Origin: Branchiostoma floridae
Taxonomy: Eukaryota; Chordata; Leptocardii; Amphioxiformes; Branchiostomatidae
DNA length: 64,000 bases
NCBI RefSeq assembly: GCF_000003815.2
Contig: NC_049979.1
Location: forward strand, 2,599,268-2,663,267
Direction: 5' to 3'
Part shown: positions 53,201 through 58,275 of the stretch, piece after piece
How positions within the stretch are numbered: the stretch's first letter is position 1
Layout of the letters: every line of letters begins with the position of its first letter
The notes under the pieces: model-generated
The model's input: only the letters and a program-made list of their open reading frames with translations
Told to the model about the DNA's origin: nothing
The model's database searches: none
Translations under genes and position numbers: made by a program

Positions 53201-54696
53201 TCATTGTCTGGCCGGGGAGGGTGAAGAGCCGGGTCAGTCCGCACGCATTCCCAGCATACACGGGCCCTGGTCTGCTACATCACCGTGGATAAACAGCATT
53301 TTTCCCGTTTTGTCGCGTCCAGACGGTTCTGCGCGAGGCGCAAATAGCTGGCATCCCCCGGAGGTAAAGTTACTCGGGACGGACGTGATTCGGTCACGTC
53401 TTTCAACACCTGTAAGATTCCAAAACTCTGCGCTTCATTCAGGTCTTTTACCATTGCCTCGCTTCATTCTGTGCTTTTACCTTTGCCTCACTAGAGTGTG
53501 TGGAGACTTTGAATAAAATGATGCATTTGTATCTGTTTACAAGGTCTTTGATTGAGGTGCATGATGCTTTTTCATGTAGCTAGTGGTGAAGCAATGCCAC
53601 TACTTGGGACGGACGTGATTTGGGCATGTCTTTTAACACCTGTAAGATTCCAAAACTCTGAGCTTTATTCAGGTCTTTTAGGCCTCTTAGGCCTCTTTCA
53701 GGCCTCACTAGTGGCAATCCTTGCTAGTGGAGATGCCCAGTGTAAGGAGACTGTAAATAAATGATGATGCATTTGTATGTGTATAAAAGGTCACTTAAGG
53801 TGGAGCAGATGCTTTCTCATGTAGCTAGTGGTGAAGCAATGCCACTGCGCTTAGTGGCCCCTGATTCCAAAACTCCGTTGCCTCACTAGTGGAGATGCCC
53901 AGTGTTTGGAGAAATAAATGAGGAATTTGCATCTGTATAAAAGTTAAAGCAGTCATCTTTGATTGAGGTGAAGCATGATGCTTTTTCATGTAGCTCTCCA
54001 TCTTCATGTCTACCTTGCCCCCCAAAATGACCAGGAGGTCAAGGGACTAGGTAGGTACATGTAGGTAGGTAGGTGGTAAAGCAATGCCGCTGCGCTTAGT
54101 GGCTCCTGCTTTGGCCAAGCACACCAGGTCACCACTTCTCTTCACGATAAGTGCGTTGGGCTCTTTTACAATAAATTACATGCAGAGTAAAAAAGGCAGT
54201 GACAAAGGCTCACTGAAACCATCCTGAACATAACAACACCATCCTCGAGGGAGAGCAGATGGTGCGAGCGTTGTGTGAAAGTGACAATACATATCAGATC
54301 CTCTCCATGATTATCCTTAAACTGTGACCAAGGCTGCCATCTATACAACACCCTTGTGCCTTGTGACCTGTGTAACCTTTGACCAACAGGTCGTGTTACT
54401 ACCCTATAGGACTGAAGAAAGATGGCGGATGCAAACTGAAAGCTTCTCACCACAGCTTCTATTTGTGAAGCATAACAGGTCAATAATAGTGGCGTTATAC
54501 ATGTTCATGAATAAACAAAGGTTCAAACAAACAAAATCCTACTCACTTTTTCTTGGCGTGCTTGTTCTGCTCCTTCTTCCAGATGTCCTTGAAGTCCCTG
54601 CAGAAGGCGGTCCAGAGGCTGAAGAAGTAGGGCGGGGTCACCTCCGTGTCTCCAGGGCGCGGCCGCACGCCGAAGAAGATCACAACCTGCTGGAAC
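19626..54696 (-). CDS. fmn: Formin (FMN1/FMN2 class), C-terminal three exons, 5' end outside the window
   Basis: CDS part = complement of exons 54696..54547, 34893..34800 and 20252..19626. Formins nucleate and elongate actin filaments through the FH2 domain. The first visible exon encodes the end of FH2 ([22 protein letters not shown], with [15 protein letters not shown]), which fits the FMN1/FMN2 type (FF-V-PKP-E--ITP-YFFSLW). The second adds a basic coiled tail ([16 protein letters not shown]). The third is a 208-aa Ser/Glu/Lys-rich tail ending DGEYY. Splice phases agree at both joints: AA|G rebuilds a Lys codon between 54547 and 34893, and the 34800/20252 joint is phase 0. Introns are 19.65 kb and 14.5 kb. 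The first exon begins with one base completing a codon from an exon I did not find, so at least the FH1 region and most of FH2 lie upstream (right). It converges tail to tail on Gremlin. Confidence 0.85.
20320..20474. mobile_element. CTGTAAATGCA MITE, 155 bp, in formin intron
   Basis: CTGTAAATGCAG ... TGCATTTACAG between TA dinucleotides (20318-20319, 20475-20476). It lies 68 bases upstream (in transcript sense) of the last formin exon. Confidence 0.75.
20520..20900. mobile_element. Decayed SINE family A remnant and inverted-repeat fragment
   Basis: CTGGTACCCAGTTCTCGACTGGGTGGTGTGAAG-type body sequence and GAGGGCACAA...GGGGATACAAACCC resemble the family A SINE body and head. GTCTGATAGACATCG near 20784 matches the core of the 2229-2357 repeat. 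Confidence 0.45.
20980..22420. other. Formin intron, no gene seen
   Basis: AT-rich except 21060-21250. Two diverged copies of CAGGCAGTCTGTATCCA.CAAAG (about 21454 and 21659) form a local duplication of about 205 bp. ORFs here lack domains. Confidence 0.35.
22427..22634. mobile_element. CTGTAAATGCA MITE, 208 bp, best-preserved copy
   Basis: Perfect ends CTGTAAATGCA/TGCATTTACAG inside TA (22425-22426, 22635-22636). The interior has inverted pairs of TTAAGTTCGCGG and CCGCGAA, so the whole element folds back on itself. Confidence 0.85.
22820..24383. repeat. 57-bp minisatellite, about 27 copies
   Basis: The unit CAGTCAAACCTGTACTAGTG...CCATTGATATA matches the first 57 bases of the pogo-like MITE at 13381 in order (CAGTCAAACCTGT, CCACCTCTACA, GGACCACCTGGCCAT). 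Because 57 = 19 codons, both strands are open for hundreds of codons (a 400-aa frame on +, 184 and 172 aa on -). These are not genes. Degenerate units continue to about 24505. Confidence 0.92.
24813..25180. mobile_element. Long foldback element, AGCCTGGGTACCATCCGG ends
   Basis: The inverted ends AGCCTGGGTACCATCCGG and CCGGATGGTACCCAGGC are followed by inner inverted segments (CATTCAGTC.., GAGCGAATCAAGGAATG and partner). A second copy is at 43419-43840, and solo ends at 29046-29072 and 29458-29483. Confidence 0.75.
25190..26060. other. Formin intron, no gene seen
   Basis: Unique AT-rich sequence. The 60-86 aa ORFs show no domain. Confidence 0.3.
26077..26374. mobile_element. Inverted-repeat element with 14-bp target duplication
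   Basis: Flanked by CTGTAATGTTTGAT at 26063-26076 and 26375-26388. The arms GGATATGGTTTTGGAAACGG and its inverted copy and GATAGAATCC/GGATTCTAT fold together. The sequence TTAGACATCCAGGTAATAAG recurs at 45879-46010 (inverse) and 55095-55275. A 14-bp duplication suggests target-primed retrotransposition. Confidence 0.65.
26390..26940. other. Formin intron, AT-rich, SINE A fragment at right
   Basis: 26830-26940 contains GTGGCTCTCCTAATACATG and CATTTGCACCTGGGTAATAAG, matching the body of SINE family A. The rest is unassigned. Confidence 0.4.
26948..27280. mobile_element. hAT MITE with 8-bp target duplication
   Basis: The ends CAGGGCTCTAGCCAGC and GCTGGCTAGAGCCCTG are perfectly inverted and flanked by GGCTAATG (26940-26947) and GGCTTATG (27281-27288), one mismatch. 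CAGGG ends with an 8-bp duplication are the classic hAT pattern. The interior has TTGACGG/CCGTCAA repeats and no ORF. Confidence 0.85.
27356..27455. other. Assembly gap (100 N)
   Basis: Exactly 100 N. The flanks do not overlap visibly. Confidence 0.98.
27540..27650 (-). mobile_element. SINE family A fragment
   Basis: GTGAGGAAAGTC and GAGGGCACAAGATCAGTGG, with GATTTGAACCCAGAGGTCC, match the body and box B of the family in - orientation. Confidence 0.5.
27669..27797. mobile_element. 129-bp foldback MITE (TACTCTCC family)
   Basis: CTCTCCAAGCAGAGG ... CCTCTGCTTGGAGAGTA ends, with inner inverted TGGAGAAAATTGCCACCTTT and partner. Likely target duplication (C/G)TCCATTC at 27661-27668 and 27798-27805. 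Next to a hAT-like MITE. Confidence 0.75.
27810..28131 (-). mobile_element. hAT-like MITE, family A, target duplication CCCTC
   Basis: CAGGGCTCGAAATACC ... TACTTCGAGCCCTG, flanked by CCCTC (27805-27809, 28132-28136). Inverse orientation to 10267-10611. Confidence 0.8.
28140..28790. other. Formin intron, no gene seen
   Basis: Unique sequence. The ORFs of 62-82 aa have no recognisable domain. Confidence 0.3.
28808..28898 (-). tRNA. tRNA-Leu-like pseudogene or SINE head
   Basis: On the - strand: GTCAGCGTGGCTGAGCGGTC contains a perfect box A (TGGCTGAGCGG), and GTGGGTTCGAACCTCAC forms a paired T-arm with box B. A T-run (28793-28806 read as A on +) follows as a Pol III terminator. The acceptor stem fails: only the outer two pairs form between GTCAGCG and TTGCTAC. 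The head is of the type II (Leu-like) class. It is unlikely to be a working tRNA. Confidence 0.55.
29073..29430. mobile_element. PIF/Harbinger-like MITE, 3-bp TAA target duplication
   Basis: The ends GGCCCAATCTACACACAG and CTGTGTCTAGATTGTGCC flank an inner CGATATCTG/CAGATATCG pair. TAA is duplicated at 29070-29072 and 29431-29433. The 121-aa frame inside has no transposase motif. It sits between two near-identical 49-bp direct repeats (29024-29072, 29435-29483). Confidence 0.75.
29490..30900. other. Formin intron, mostly unique sequence
   Basis: No gene recognised. 30340-30560 is GC-richer and repeat-free, with runs such as GTGACGAAAGCGCACGTC, and could be conserved non-coding DNA. The remainder is AT-rich. 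Confidence 0.3.
30912..31227. mobile_element. CTGTAAATGCA MITE, degenerate, with inserted sequence
   Basis: Ends TTGTAAATG and CTGCATTTAGAG within TA. About 110 bp of foreign, AT-microsatellite-bearing sequence (31070-31185) interrupts the right arm. Confidence 0.6.
31403..31709 (-). mobile_element. hAT-like MITE, family A, left-truncated
   Basis: Matches the family from TGCAGGTAAAGTGAGAGC to CATTTCGAGCCCTG. The CAGGGCTCG left end is missing. Confidence 0.7.
31830..32520. other. Formin intron, AT-rich
   Basis: No gene. 32205-32280 is a partial copy of the unit tandemly repeated at 32530-32835. CCTGAATAAAGAAAGATAGACTGG near 32480 looks like a retroelement tail, followed by (GA)n. Confidence 0.35.
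32530..32835. repeat. About 127-bp tandem repeat, 2.5 copies
   Basis: GATTGCAAATGATGATCTCC recurs near 32534, 32660 and 32786. Units contain CATATCAAACAGCATGCCAA and GTGGTTGGTGCTTTCTGTGG. Confidence 0.8.
33113..33309. mobile_element. CTGTAAATGCA MITE, moderately decayed
   Basis: CAGTAAATGCATTTAAGTTTG ... (one base shortened at the left) and TTTCTGCATTTACTG ends with inner inverted pairs. Abuts a SINE B fragment. Confidence 0.65.
33311..33510 (+). mobile_element. SINE family B, partial
   Basis: Begins at box B (GTGAGTTCGATCCCCGGC) and runs through GTGTGGCCCAAGGGCT. Box A and the head are missing. Confidence 0.6.
33670..33892. mobile_element. piggyBac-like MITE, decayed left end
   Basis: Shares CCCTGTGTGCCG, GATAGCGTATTCCCCCGAAG and CTCTGGCAGTTTAAGGG with 58994-59208. 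The right end abuts TTAA (33893-33896). Confidence 0.65.
33979..34169. mobile_element. Interspersed repeat, copy 2
   Basis: Inverse counterpart of 2374-2560, from GGGGGTCCTGACAACG to GCATGCAGACCCT. Confidence 0.6.
34170..34790. other. Formin intron, no gene seen
   Basis: Unique sequence directly downstream (transcript sense) of the 34800-34893 exon. The 63-73 aa ORFs are unsupported. Confidence 0.3.
34800..34893 (-). CDS. fmn: Formin post-FH2 basic coiled-tail exon (94 bp)
   Basis: Acceptor TTCCTCAG|GGTTGAG and donor GGACTG|GTGAGT on the - strand. One leading base completes a Lys codon, followed by 31 codons ([16 protein letters not shown] to RKARPGGL). Lys/Glu-rich heptad-like sequence directly after FH2 is typical of formin tails. 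Its phase fits both neighbours, which is the main reason to accept this short exon. Confidence 0.8.
35016..35198. mobile_element. Foldback MITE (CTCCGT ends)
   Basis: The arms AACCTCCGTCGACCTTGTTC and GAACAAGGACAACGGAG, then AGAATGACCCTTCTATCTC and its inverted copy, give a hairpin of about 180 bp. It lies 120 bases upstream (transcript sense) of the 34893 acceptor. Confidence 0.75.
35740..35850 (-). mobile_element. SINE family B 3' fragment
   Basis: AAGTTAAAGTTGCCCAATAC and GGGTGGTGCCCATC..GCCCTTGGGCCACACATTT match the tail half of 15727-16012. Confidence 0.6.
36040..36400 (+). repeat. About 55-60-bp tandem repeat from a LINE 3' UTR
   Basis: About six diverged units of CAGAAGCTGGTGTG..TATGC/ACACCAAAGG..GGTTATAC..GCTATACAGATA. 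The same sequence follows the LINE reverse-transcriptase fragment at 63128 (array 62875-63090), so this is probably the 3' UTR repeat of the same LINE family in the opposite orientation. Confidence 0.7.
36640..37510. promoter_or_regulatory. Repeat-poor, GC-richer block in the formin intron
   Basis: No repeat partner in the window and no convincing ORF. It contains TTGATCAATTAATGTGACGTTAATC (homeodomain- and CRE-like cores, 37053-37077) and GATAAG. It could be conserved non-coding DNA acting on Gremlin or formin. Confidence 0.25.
37828..37894 (+). mobile_element. LINE-like 3' tail with (ATTC)n end
   Basis: GACCTGTACTTAATC..GCACAATATAGAT(ATTC)n; counterpart of 8600-8678. Confidence 0.55.
38235..38335. 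repeat. About 54-bp tandem repeat, 2-3 copies
   Basis: GAATCAGGTTGTTAGGGGGCCTTG recurs with small changes. Confidence 0.65.
38936..39660. repeat. Two-copy tandem duplication, about 363-bp spacing
   Basis: CAGGTATTGCTACAGGT(G/A)AGTTAATGATTG begins both copies (about 38946 and 39320). Similarity continues through ACACTGTCTGGCAAGTG and the GTAAGTTGT..CTCTACAG(C/T)ACCA region. It lies just 3' of the small - strand ORF and may be part of its 3' UTR. Confidence 0.75.
39689..40055 (-). CDS. Possible small gene of unknown function in the formin intron
   Basis: An uninterrupted reading frame on the - strand runs from about 40055 to a TAG at 39689-39691. Its distal part is CpG-dense. The protein stretch includes an amphipathic-looking segment [20 protein letters not shown] followed by [22 protein letters not shown] do not recognise a family. 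The first in-frame ATG is at about 39916, giving 73 aa; a longer product would need an upstream exon. A CpG-rich, promoter-like block with CRE-like TGACGTAC and ETS-like ACTTCCGG lies just upstream (40140-40330). It could be a nested gene, a CpG-island transcript or an alternative formin exon. Confidence 0.4.
40140..40330 (-). promoter_or_regulatory. Promoter-like CpG block for the small intronic gene
   Basis: Contains TGACGTAC (CRE-like) and ACTTCCGG (ETS-like, CCGGAAGT on the - strand) within 20 bases of each other near 40184-40198, the usual signature of a housekeeping-type promoter. It is followed on the + side by CpG-containing unique sequence. It could drive the - strand ORF or act in both directions. 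Inference only. Confidence 0.35.
40331..40935. other. Formin intron, AT-rich, no feature seen
   Basis: No repeat partner and no ORF of note. Confidence 0.3.
40938..41128. repeat. Palindrome interrupted by an assembly gap
   Basis: The left arm (40938-40983) and right arm (41084-41128) are inverted copies (GTTAATGCCCCGCC and GGTATATGGTGAGATAAT). The 100-N gap (40984-41083) sits where the loop would be. Confidence 0.75.
40984..41083. other. Assembly gap (100 N)
   Basis: Exactly 100 N between inverted arms. Confidence 0.98.
41130..42385. other. Formin intron, no gene seen
   Basis: AT-rich unique sequence. The 81-aa - strand ORF at 41959-42204 lies in possible retroelement-derived DNA (a LINE-type tail resembling CAATGTTTTATTTATTAAGG). 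No domain recognised. Confidence 0.3.
42391..42731 (+). mobile_element. hAT-like MITE, family A, target duplication TACTA
   Basis: (G)CAGGGCTCGAAATACT ... TATTTTGAGCCCTG flanked by TACTA (42386-42390, 42732-42736). Confidence 0.8.
42860..43070. promoter_or_regulatory. Repeat-poor block with clustered AT cores
   Basis: Contains ACATTTATTACAATC, GATTTTAATCATCC and GGGAATAATCAACTC in otherwise GC-richer unique DNA: a density of homeobox-like cores typical of enhancers. No ORF. Confidence 0.25.
43419..43840. mobile_element. Long foldback element, second copy
   Basis: Same ends and order as 24813-25180 (AGCCTGGGTACCATCCGG ... ATGGTACCCAGGCT). It contains a local duplication of ACACTATATACAGTC. 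The 101-aa frame inside is not supported. Confidence 0.75.
44090..44345. repeat. Two-copy direct repeat, about 175-bp spacing
   Basis: GTGTTTGTATGTTT(G/T)TGGATGAACAGCATATT and AAAGCTATGAAATTTGGTATGTGTTTAG occur twice. Confidence 0.8.
44640..45010. promoter_or_regulatory. Repeat-poor CpG-containing block
   Basis: Unique sequence with GATCATTGCAATTATC (44679-44694), TTCTAATCGG and several CpGs. No coding domain. Candidate conserved non-coding element. Confidence 0.25.
45325..45435 (+). mobile_element. Non-LTR element 3' tail with (CAAA)n end
   Basis: CCTTGCCGCTTCCCTCATGACC...GATGAATAAACAAAGGTTCAAACAAACAAA. The inverse copy is at 58497-58660, and a short end is at 54505-54538. Confidence 0.65.
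45436..45870. other. Formin intron, no gene seen
   Basis: Unique sequence without recognisable coding content. Confidence 0.3.
45879..46010. mobile_element. Half-element of the GTTAGACATCCAGGTAATAAG family
   Basis: TTCAGTGTCACTGACGAA.AGTAGTGGAT and GAAACGTCTGACCGTTTCC..TTACCTGGATGTCTAACC, as in 26077-26374. Confidence 0.6.
46020..46948. other. Formin intron with solo pogo-MITE end and repeat-poor block
   Basis: 46511-46585 is a single end of the pogo-like MITE (CAGTCAAACCTGTCTATAGC). 46750-46948 is GC-richer with GCTTATCAAG, CTCCTGTTTACCC and GAATGTTTACACG (GATA- and forkhead-like cores) and could be regulatory. Confidence 0.35.
46949..48413. repeat. 98-bp minisatellite, about 15 copies
   Basis: The unit GATGGGGAAAGCGCAAGCCT...CTCTTCATGTAGCTTT repeats head to tail with about 97 percent similarity by eye. 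The unit is not a multiple of three and no frame stays open. Confidence 0.92.
48731..48945. repeat. 18-bp minisatellite, about 12 copies
   Basis: GTACCCCCAGTAGTGT(T/C)C repeats. The 62-73 aa - strand frames (WGYEHY-type) are repeat artefacts. Confidence 0.9.
49180..49524 (+). mobile_element. hAT-like MITE, family A, target duplication CACCT
   Basis: CAGGGCTCGAAATACT ... TATTTCGAGCCCTG flanked by CACCT (49175-49179, 49525-49529). The best-preserved copy of the family, 345 bp. Confidence 0.85.
49680..50205. repeat. Diverged tandem duplication
   Basis: TATGTTTGCTGTTACAAAATA, TTGTGTTTTGGACATGATTGG and GTAGGTTTTGAGCC..CAAAGTTTTT occur twice in order with about 90-350-bp offsets, indicating a rearranged duplication. 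Confidence 0.65.
50240..50385 (-). mobile_element. SINE family B, 5' half
   Basis: CATGTACCATTTTTAAAGTC and GCCGGGAATCGAACTCATGACC, with TACCCACTTGGCCACTGCAC, match the head of 15727-16012. Confidence 0.65.
50400..52340. other. Formin intron, no gene recognised
   Basis: Two related segments (about 50990-51170 and 51385-51480) share AAGTGG(T/C)TGATGTC, AGGACACACAGACAAGTG and GACACTGAGGACTCCT. A family A MITE end (TGCTCGAAATACTTTCTTC) is at 51842. 52217-52345 has weak CAGTG-type inverted ends (CAGTGTTCCAACTGC, TTCGAGCACTG). The 122-aa ORF at 51473-51841 has no domain I know. Confidence 0.35.
52345..52720. promoter_or_regulatory. Repeat-poor block with forkhead-like sites
   Basis: Contains GTCTTGTTTGTTTGCAAATA (forkhead/OCT-like), CACGTG-like GCACGTGTG, and GATTGATC. 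Unique in the window, no gene. Candidate enhancer only. Confidence 0.25.
53370..54100. repeat. About 240-bp tandem repeat, about 3 diverged copies
   Basis: GGGACGGACGTGATT, AACACCTGTAAGATTCCAAAACTC, TTCATGTAGCTAGTGGTGAAG and TGGAGATGCCCAGTGT recur at about 53370, 53605 and 53850, each copy progressively shortened. Confidence 0.75.
54505..54538 (+). mobile_element. Short non-LTR 3' tail next to formin exon
   Basis: TTCATGAATAAACAAAGG..CAAACAAA, ends eight bases from the formin donor at 54546. Confidence 0.5.
54547..54696 (-). CDS. fmn: Formin FH2 C-terminal exon (150 bp)
   Basis: 1 + 147 + 2 bases, with acceptor CCTCCTCAG|GTTCCAG on the - strand and donor AAAAA|GTGAGT. It encodes 49 complete residues from FQQVVIFFG to NKHAKK. 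The choice of this acceptor over the downstream TTCCAG is supported by the conserved Phe that aligns with KEFRKLTHYF in human FMN2. The pyrimidine tract of this acceptor lies within a ten-unit minisatellite (54697-55085). Confidence 0.85.
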
Positions 54697-55085
54697 CTGA
54701 GGAGGGGCGAACAGAGGTTTGAGACCCCATTTAATCTGAGGAGGGACGAACGGAGGTGTGAGACCACCTGATGGAACCTGAGGAGGGACGAACGGAGGTT
54801 TGAGACCACCTTTAATCTGAAGAGGGATGAACGGAGGTTTGAGACCACCTTTAATCTAAGGAGGGACAAACGGAGGTGTGAGACCACATTTCATCTGAGG
54901 AGGGATGAACGGAAATTTGAGACCACCTAATGGAACCTGAAGAGGGAGGAACAGAGGTTTGAGACCACCTTTAATCTGAGGAGGGAGGAACGGAGGTTTG
55001 AGACCACCTTTAATCTGAGGAGGGAGGAACGGAGGTTTGAGACCACCTTTAATCTGTGGAGGGACGAACGGAGGTTTCAGAATAA
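54697..55085 (-). repeat. 39/42-bp minisatellite at the formin FH2 acceptor, 10 units
   Basis: Ten units begin at 54699, 54738, 54780, 54819, 54858, 54897, 54939, 54978, 55017 and 55056. On the - strand each unit ends in a pyrimidine tract plus CAG, the same sequence as the true acceptor. Units two and six (42 bp) also carry GGTTCCATCAGGT, nearly the first bases of the exon (GGTTCCAGCAGGT). Unit lengths are multiples of three, so the - strand frame is open from 54887 into the exon. Confidence 0.9.
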
Positions 55086-55094
55086 GACAATCTT

Positions 55095-55275
55095 TCATCG
55101 TCAATGAAGGATAGACATCCAGGTAAAAAGATACGTCAAACAGCAATGTCCATTACTCATTGACAAGCAACTGCGACATCCTCTATCTTCCTCTACTGAC
55201 AAAAGTTAGTGGATGCTACTTGGAAACGTCTGACCATTTCCAAAGTCATATCCAGTTGGTTGAGTAACAGCTTTT
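55095..55275. mobile_element. Copy of the GACATCCAGGTAA..AAGATA family
   Basis: GGATAGACATCCAGGTAAAAAG and GTGGATGCTACTTGGAAACG, then GTCTGACCATTTCCAAAGTC, match 26077-26374 and 45879-46010. Confidence 0.6.
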
Positions 55276-55279
55276 GGGC

Positions 55280-56210
55280 CTACGATAAACTGTAAGTGCA
55301 TTGGCTATTGAACACTATACTTTGATTGGCCAATATAGTAAGTGCTAGGCGGCATCCTTAATCAAGCGTAAAGAACTGTCTGGACCCTTCACGGAGACCG
55401 CCCCCATTCCGTTGAACACGGAGGTGTGAACAGTCGCGTGATGAACCCTGCGTCACCCCGCGTGTCACTGGGGGAACGCGCACCTCTGGGCTAAGGGTGA
55501 CTTCACACATCCAGCACAACGACACACAGACACCCGGGGGATTATGTCCCTCTCTTTGAAGTTAAGCTACCGAGAAAAGGGGCTTAGATCAGCCTCCTTT
55601 CTTACACCACACAAATCTAAACTTGATGTTGCCAACGGCATCCCGGAGTTCCTGATGCTGAACAGCTAGCCCCCTCAAAGTCTGATTAAAGAAAAAAGAA
55701 ATCTTTATTGACGCGACAAAAGCACAGCGACTTTCGTAAGGTCTACATGTAAAACAACTACTTACAGTACAACTAAACAGGTTGTAACAATGGGAGGTAA
55801 AAGGTGGGGATGGGAGGAGAGGGCTGGGCTCCACCTCCCAATTCTGTGACCTGAACATGCTGGATAAAAGCTCACTGCCCTTACAGTCTTAGAAGAGCCA
55901 TGGGACTACCTCTACCTACAAATTTACTTCAAACTCAGCAAAGTTAATAGTAATGGAACCGTTAAATTTATACTATTGAGCAACTTGCATCACTCCAGTC
56001 ACATCCCAAAGGCTGAATTGGTGTTGTAACATCACAATATGAAATAAACGTATTAGATCAATATCTATAAAAGGCAAATCATTAGAAATAGAGATACCTA
56101 AAATCAGCATAGTAGGTGCAAACGTATATTACATGATGTCAACTTGAGTGCAGCAAAGTTGGCACCTCCTATTCACAGCATCCATCCGACCATTAAGACC
56201 ACCCAAAAAA
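55280..56210. other. Unassigned sequence in the formin intron
   Basis: 55360-55580 is GC-richer and unique. The 89-aa - strand ORF at 55589-55858 has no domain and may be retroelement 3' sequence. No further formin exon could be identified. Confidence 0.3.
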
Positions 56211-56214
56211 TGAG

Positions 56215-56370
56215 GGTTAAAATCCCGTCATGCTACCGATCTTGGTAAATGCATTTTACACGACTTTCCTCACTCCACCCAGGTGTAAAAGTGGGTGCCT
56301 AACTTTGGTTTTGAAGGTAAAAGGCGGTGGGAGGAGTGCTACCCCACTACCGTGCCCTAGACACAGTGGA
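56215..56370 (+). mobile_element. SINE family A body
   Basis: TTTTACACGACTTTCCTCAC and CCAGGTGTAAAAGTGGGTGCC, then GGTAAAAGGC, correspond to the inverse of 10990-11150. Confidence 0.6.
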
Positions 56371-56379
56371 TGGAACTAC

Positions 56380-57545
56380 CGTTACCTACTTCCTAAACTC
56401 TGAGCAAAGTTGATTTGAATGCAGCAAAGTTGACACCCCCTATATCCACAGCATTGTGTGCCATCCCACCGTTTAAGACCACCCAAAAAGAACGAGGGAT
56501 TTCATCAGCCTCTGGAGCTTTGGTGGCCAATATCAGGGTTAATCCACACTGATCCTCGCCGAACTGCAGACAAGCGTGCACGAGTCTTGGCGCACACGTC
56601 TGAGGGAGTCTTCGCCACCTGTTAGCGTCCCTCACCTTCAACGAAGCCAAGGTCATGTGAAGGTTAGGGCTTCTTAGATTTTGAGTAACTTAGAAAAACT
56701 TGGCGGGTTGCTGTACTCTGAAATTTGACTATTGCTGTTCTTTGTGCAACTGCTAATTAACTGTCTTGATGTGATTTAGCCTCTGGCTGCAAGTTTCTAC
56801 TTATATTATTTTGATTGATTTATTGATTGATTGACTGAATGATTGCAAACAAGAGGTAAATGCAGGATCAACATTGACAAGCATGCACAAGTCTTAAATT
56901 CTATCAACTGCATGACTACCTGATATGCCTTTGAACTTCAACTACAAATGTACAGCCATATAAAGTCCGTTTTTTGGATTATTCTTGTAGCATCACTTTC
57001 ACGAAACTTCAGCATTTGCTAAGAGGTGAAAAATGTAGAAGTAAGGAGTAAACATATATTATCTTCTTGGTATTGGAAACTTAACAATTAATATTAATAC
57101 ATAATTAATAATTAATACATTAGTATATTCAGGAACAAGACAAAGCCAATAATCTAACAGAACTTAAAGATTCCTAATGAATTTTGTTTTATGAAACTCA
57201 AAGAAGCCAGTAAAGAATATGAAGGCTTATATATATAATAGAATATCATCCTTTTCCCAATTGAGATTCTATCCTACATGCACATGTATGTCTCCCACAT
57301 TGCTATGACCATACGGAAAGTTGAGCTCTCTACCGTGCAATTTCTGTGTGACAAATACGGCCACTTCTTCGCGGTTGTTGGTACGCGCGGAATACCGCTT
57401 TCACTCAGGAATAGCCAAGTGTTTACCCTTGTACAAGTTCAGCACCGTTAACAGGCGATTAGGTGTCAACGGGCTGACAGCAGCGGCTCAAGCTCTCTCT
57501 AGGCTGCAGCAATTTGATTGGTTGGTTCTCATCTGACTTAGAAAA
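56380..57545. other. Unassigned sequence
   Basis: A duplicated segment (CATCCCACCGTTTAAGACCACCC versus CATCCGACCATTAAGACCACCC, about 300 bases apart) is seen at 56184 and 56461. The 87-aa - strand ORF (56393-56656) is not recognisable as formin. The rest is AT-rich. Confidence 0.3.
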
Positions 57546-57549
57546 AATA

Positions 57550-58275
57550 TCATGCAGAAATGCGAAAAAAAATCTGAAGAGCAAGTCTGCAAGGAAAGTT
57601 CAGTTCATCCTCTTGGAGGTGACACCAGTGTCTCCACTCGTTTCTGTTCAGCATTACTGATCGGAGTTCGTTGGCCTCCAGACCTGTTTCCTCAAGCATC
57701 AGCTTCCTGAGTGTGGCCGAAGGGCGGCCACGCCTGCGCGGCTCGTTTGGCTCCCAGAGCAAGACCTGACCTGCCATTTCCTCATGGCGCACCACGTGAC
57801 CTGCCAGACGCAATCTTCGACTGCGGACAACAGCCGATACTTGCGGCAGGGGACCATAAAGTTCTTTGTTGGAGATGTGGCTCCTCCAAGAAACATCAAG
57901 GGCAGCACGAAGCATGCGTGTGTAGTTCCCATCAAGTTGTGTACATAGAGATTTTGTTAGAGTCCATGAATCAGCTCCATAGAGGAGAATTGCTTCAACG
58001 CATGTCTTGAAGACTTTGAGTTTGGTAGATTTTGGTACTGGGGCTTTCCATACTTTTGTCAGGGCATTGGAAGCACCCCACGCTTGTGCAATACGACACT
58101 TCACGTCGTGGGCTGTGTTGCCATAGCTGCCTAGGTACTTAAAATCTCCGACTTGTTCGATGGTAGAGCCGTCACTAGTCAGTAGAGGGTCGGACCCAGG
58201 TTGGGGGTTAAGGTGCATGTACTTGGTCTTAAGTGCATTCAGACAGAGACCAATTTCCTTGGTGGCGTGGCAAGG
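57550..58275 (-). mobile_element. Non-LTR retrotransposon reverse transcriptase, C-terminal fragment
   Basis: A 222-aa open frame, extended upstream in frame by about 18 residues (KEIGLCLNALKTKY). It shows the thumb and C-terminal region of LINE RTs: DFKYLGS, then RI--AW-A---L-KVW, LKVFKTCVEAILLYGADSWTL, LRLAGHVVRHEE and PRRRGRP. The catalytic palm (YADD) and the endonuclease are missing, so it is a 5'-truncated dead copy. It is on the formin strand but unrelated to it. The clade cannot be fixed without an alignment. Confidence 0.8.

Noticed and set aside
54856-55146. Proline-rich 96-aa frame (PPFLPPQIKGGLK repeats), tempting as a formin FH1 domain
   Set aside because: It is the 39-bp minisatellite read in a different frame from the FH2 exon. 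FH1 should precede FH2, not lie in the intron just upstream of its last part.
56393-56656. Possible additional formin exon (MTLASLK followed by GTGAGG)
   Set aside because: A donor-like sequence is present, but the protein does not match FH2 and no acceptor with a compatible phase was found.
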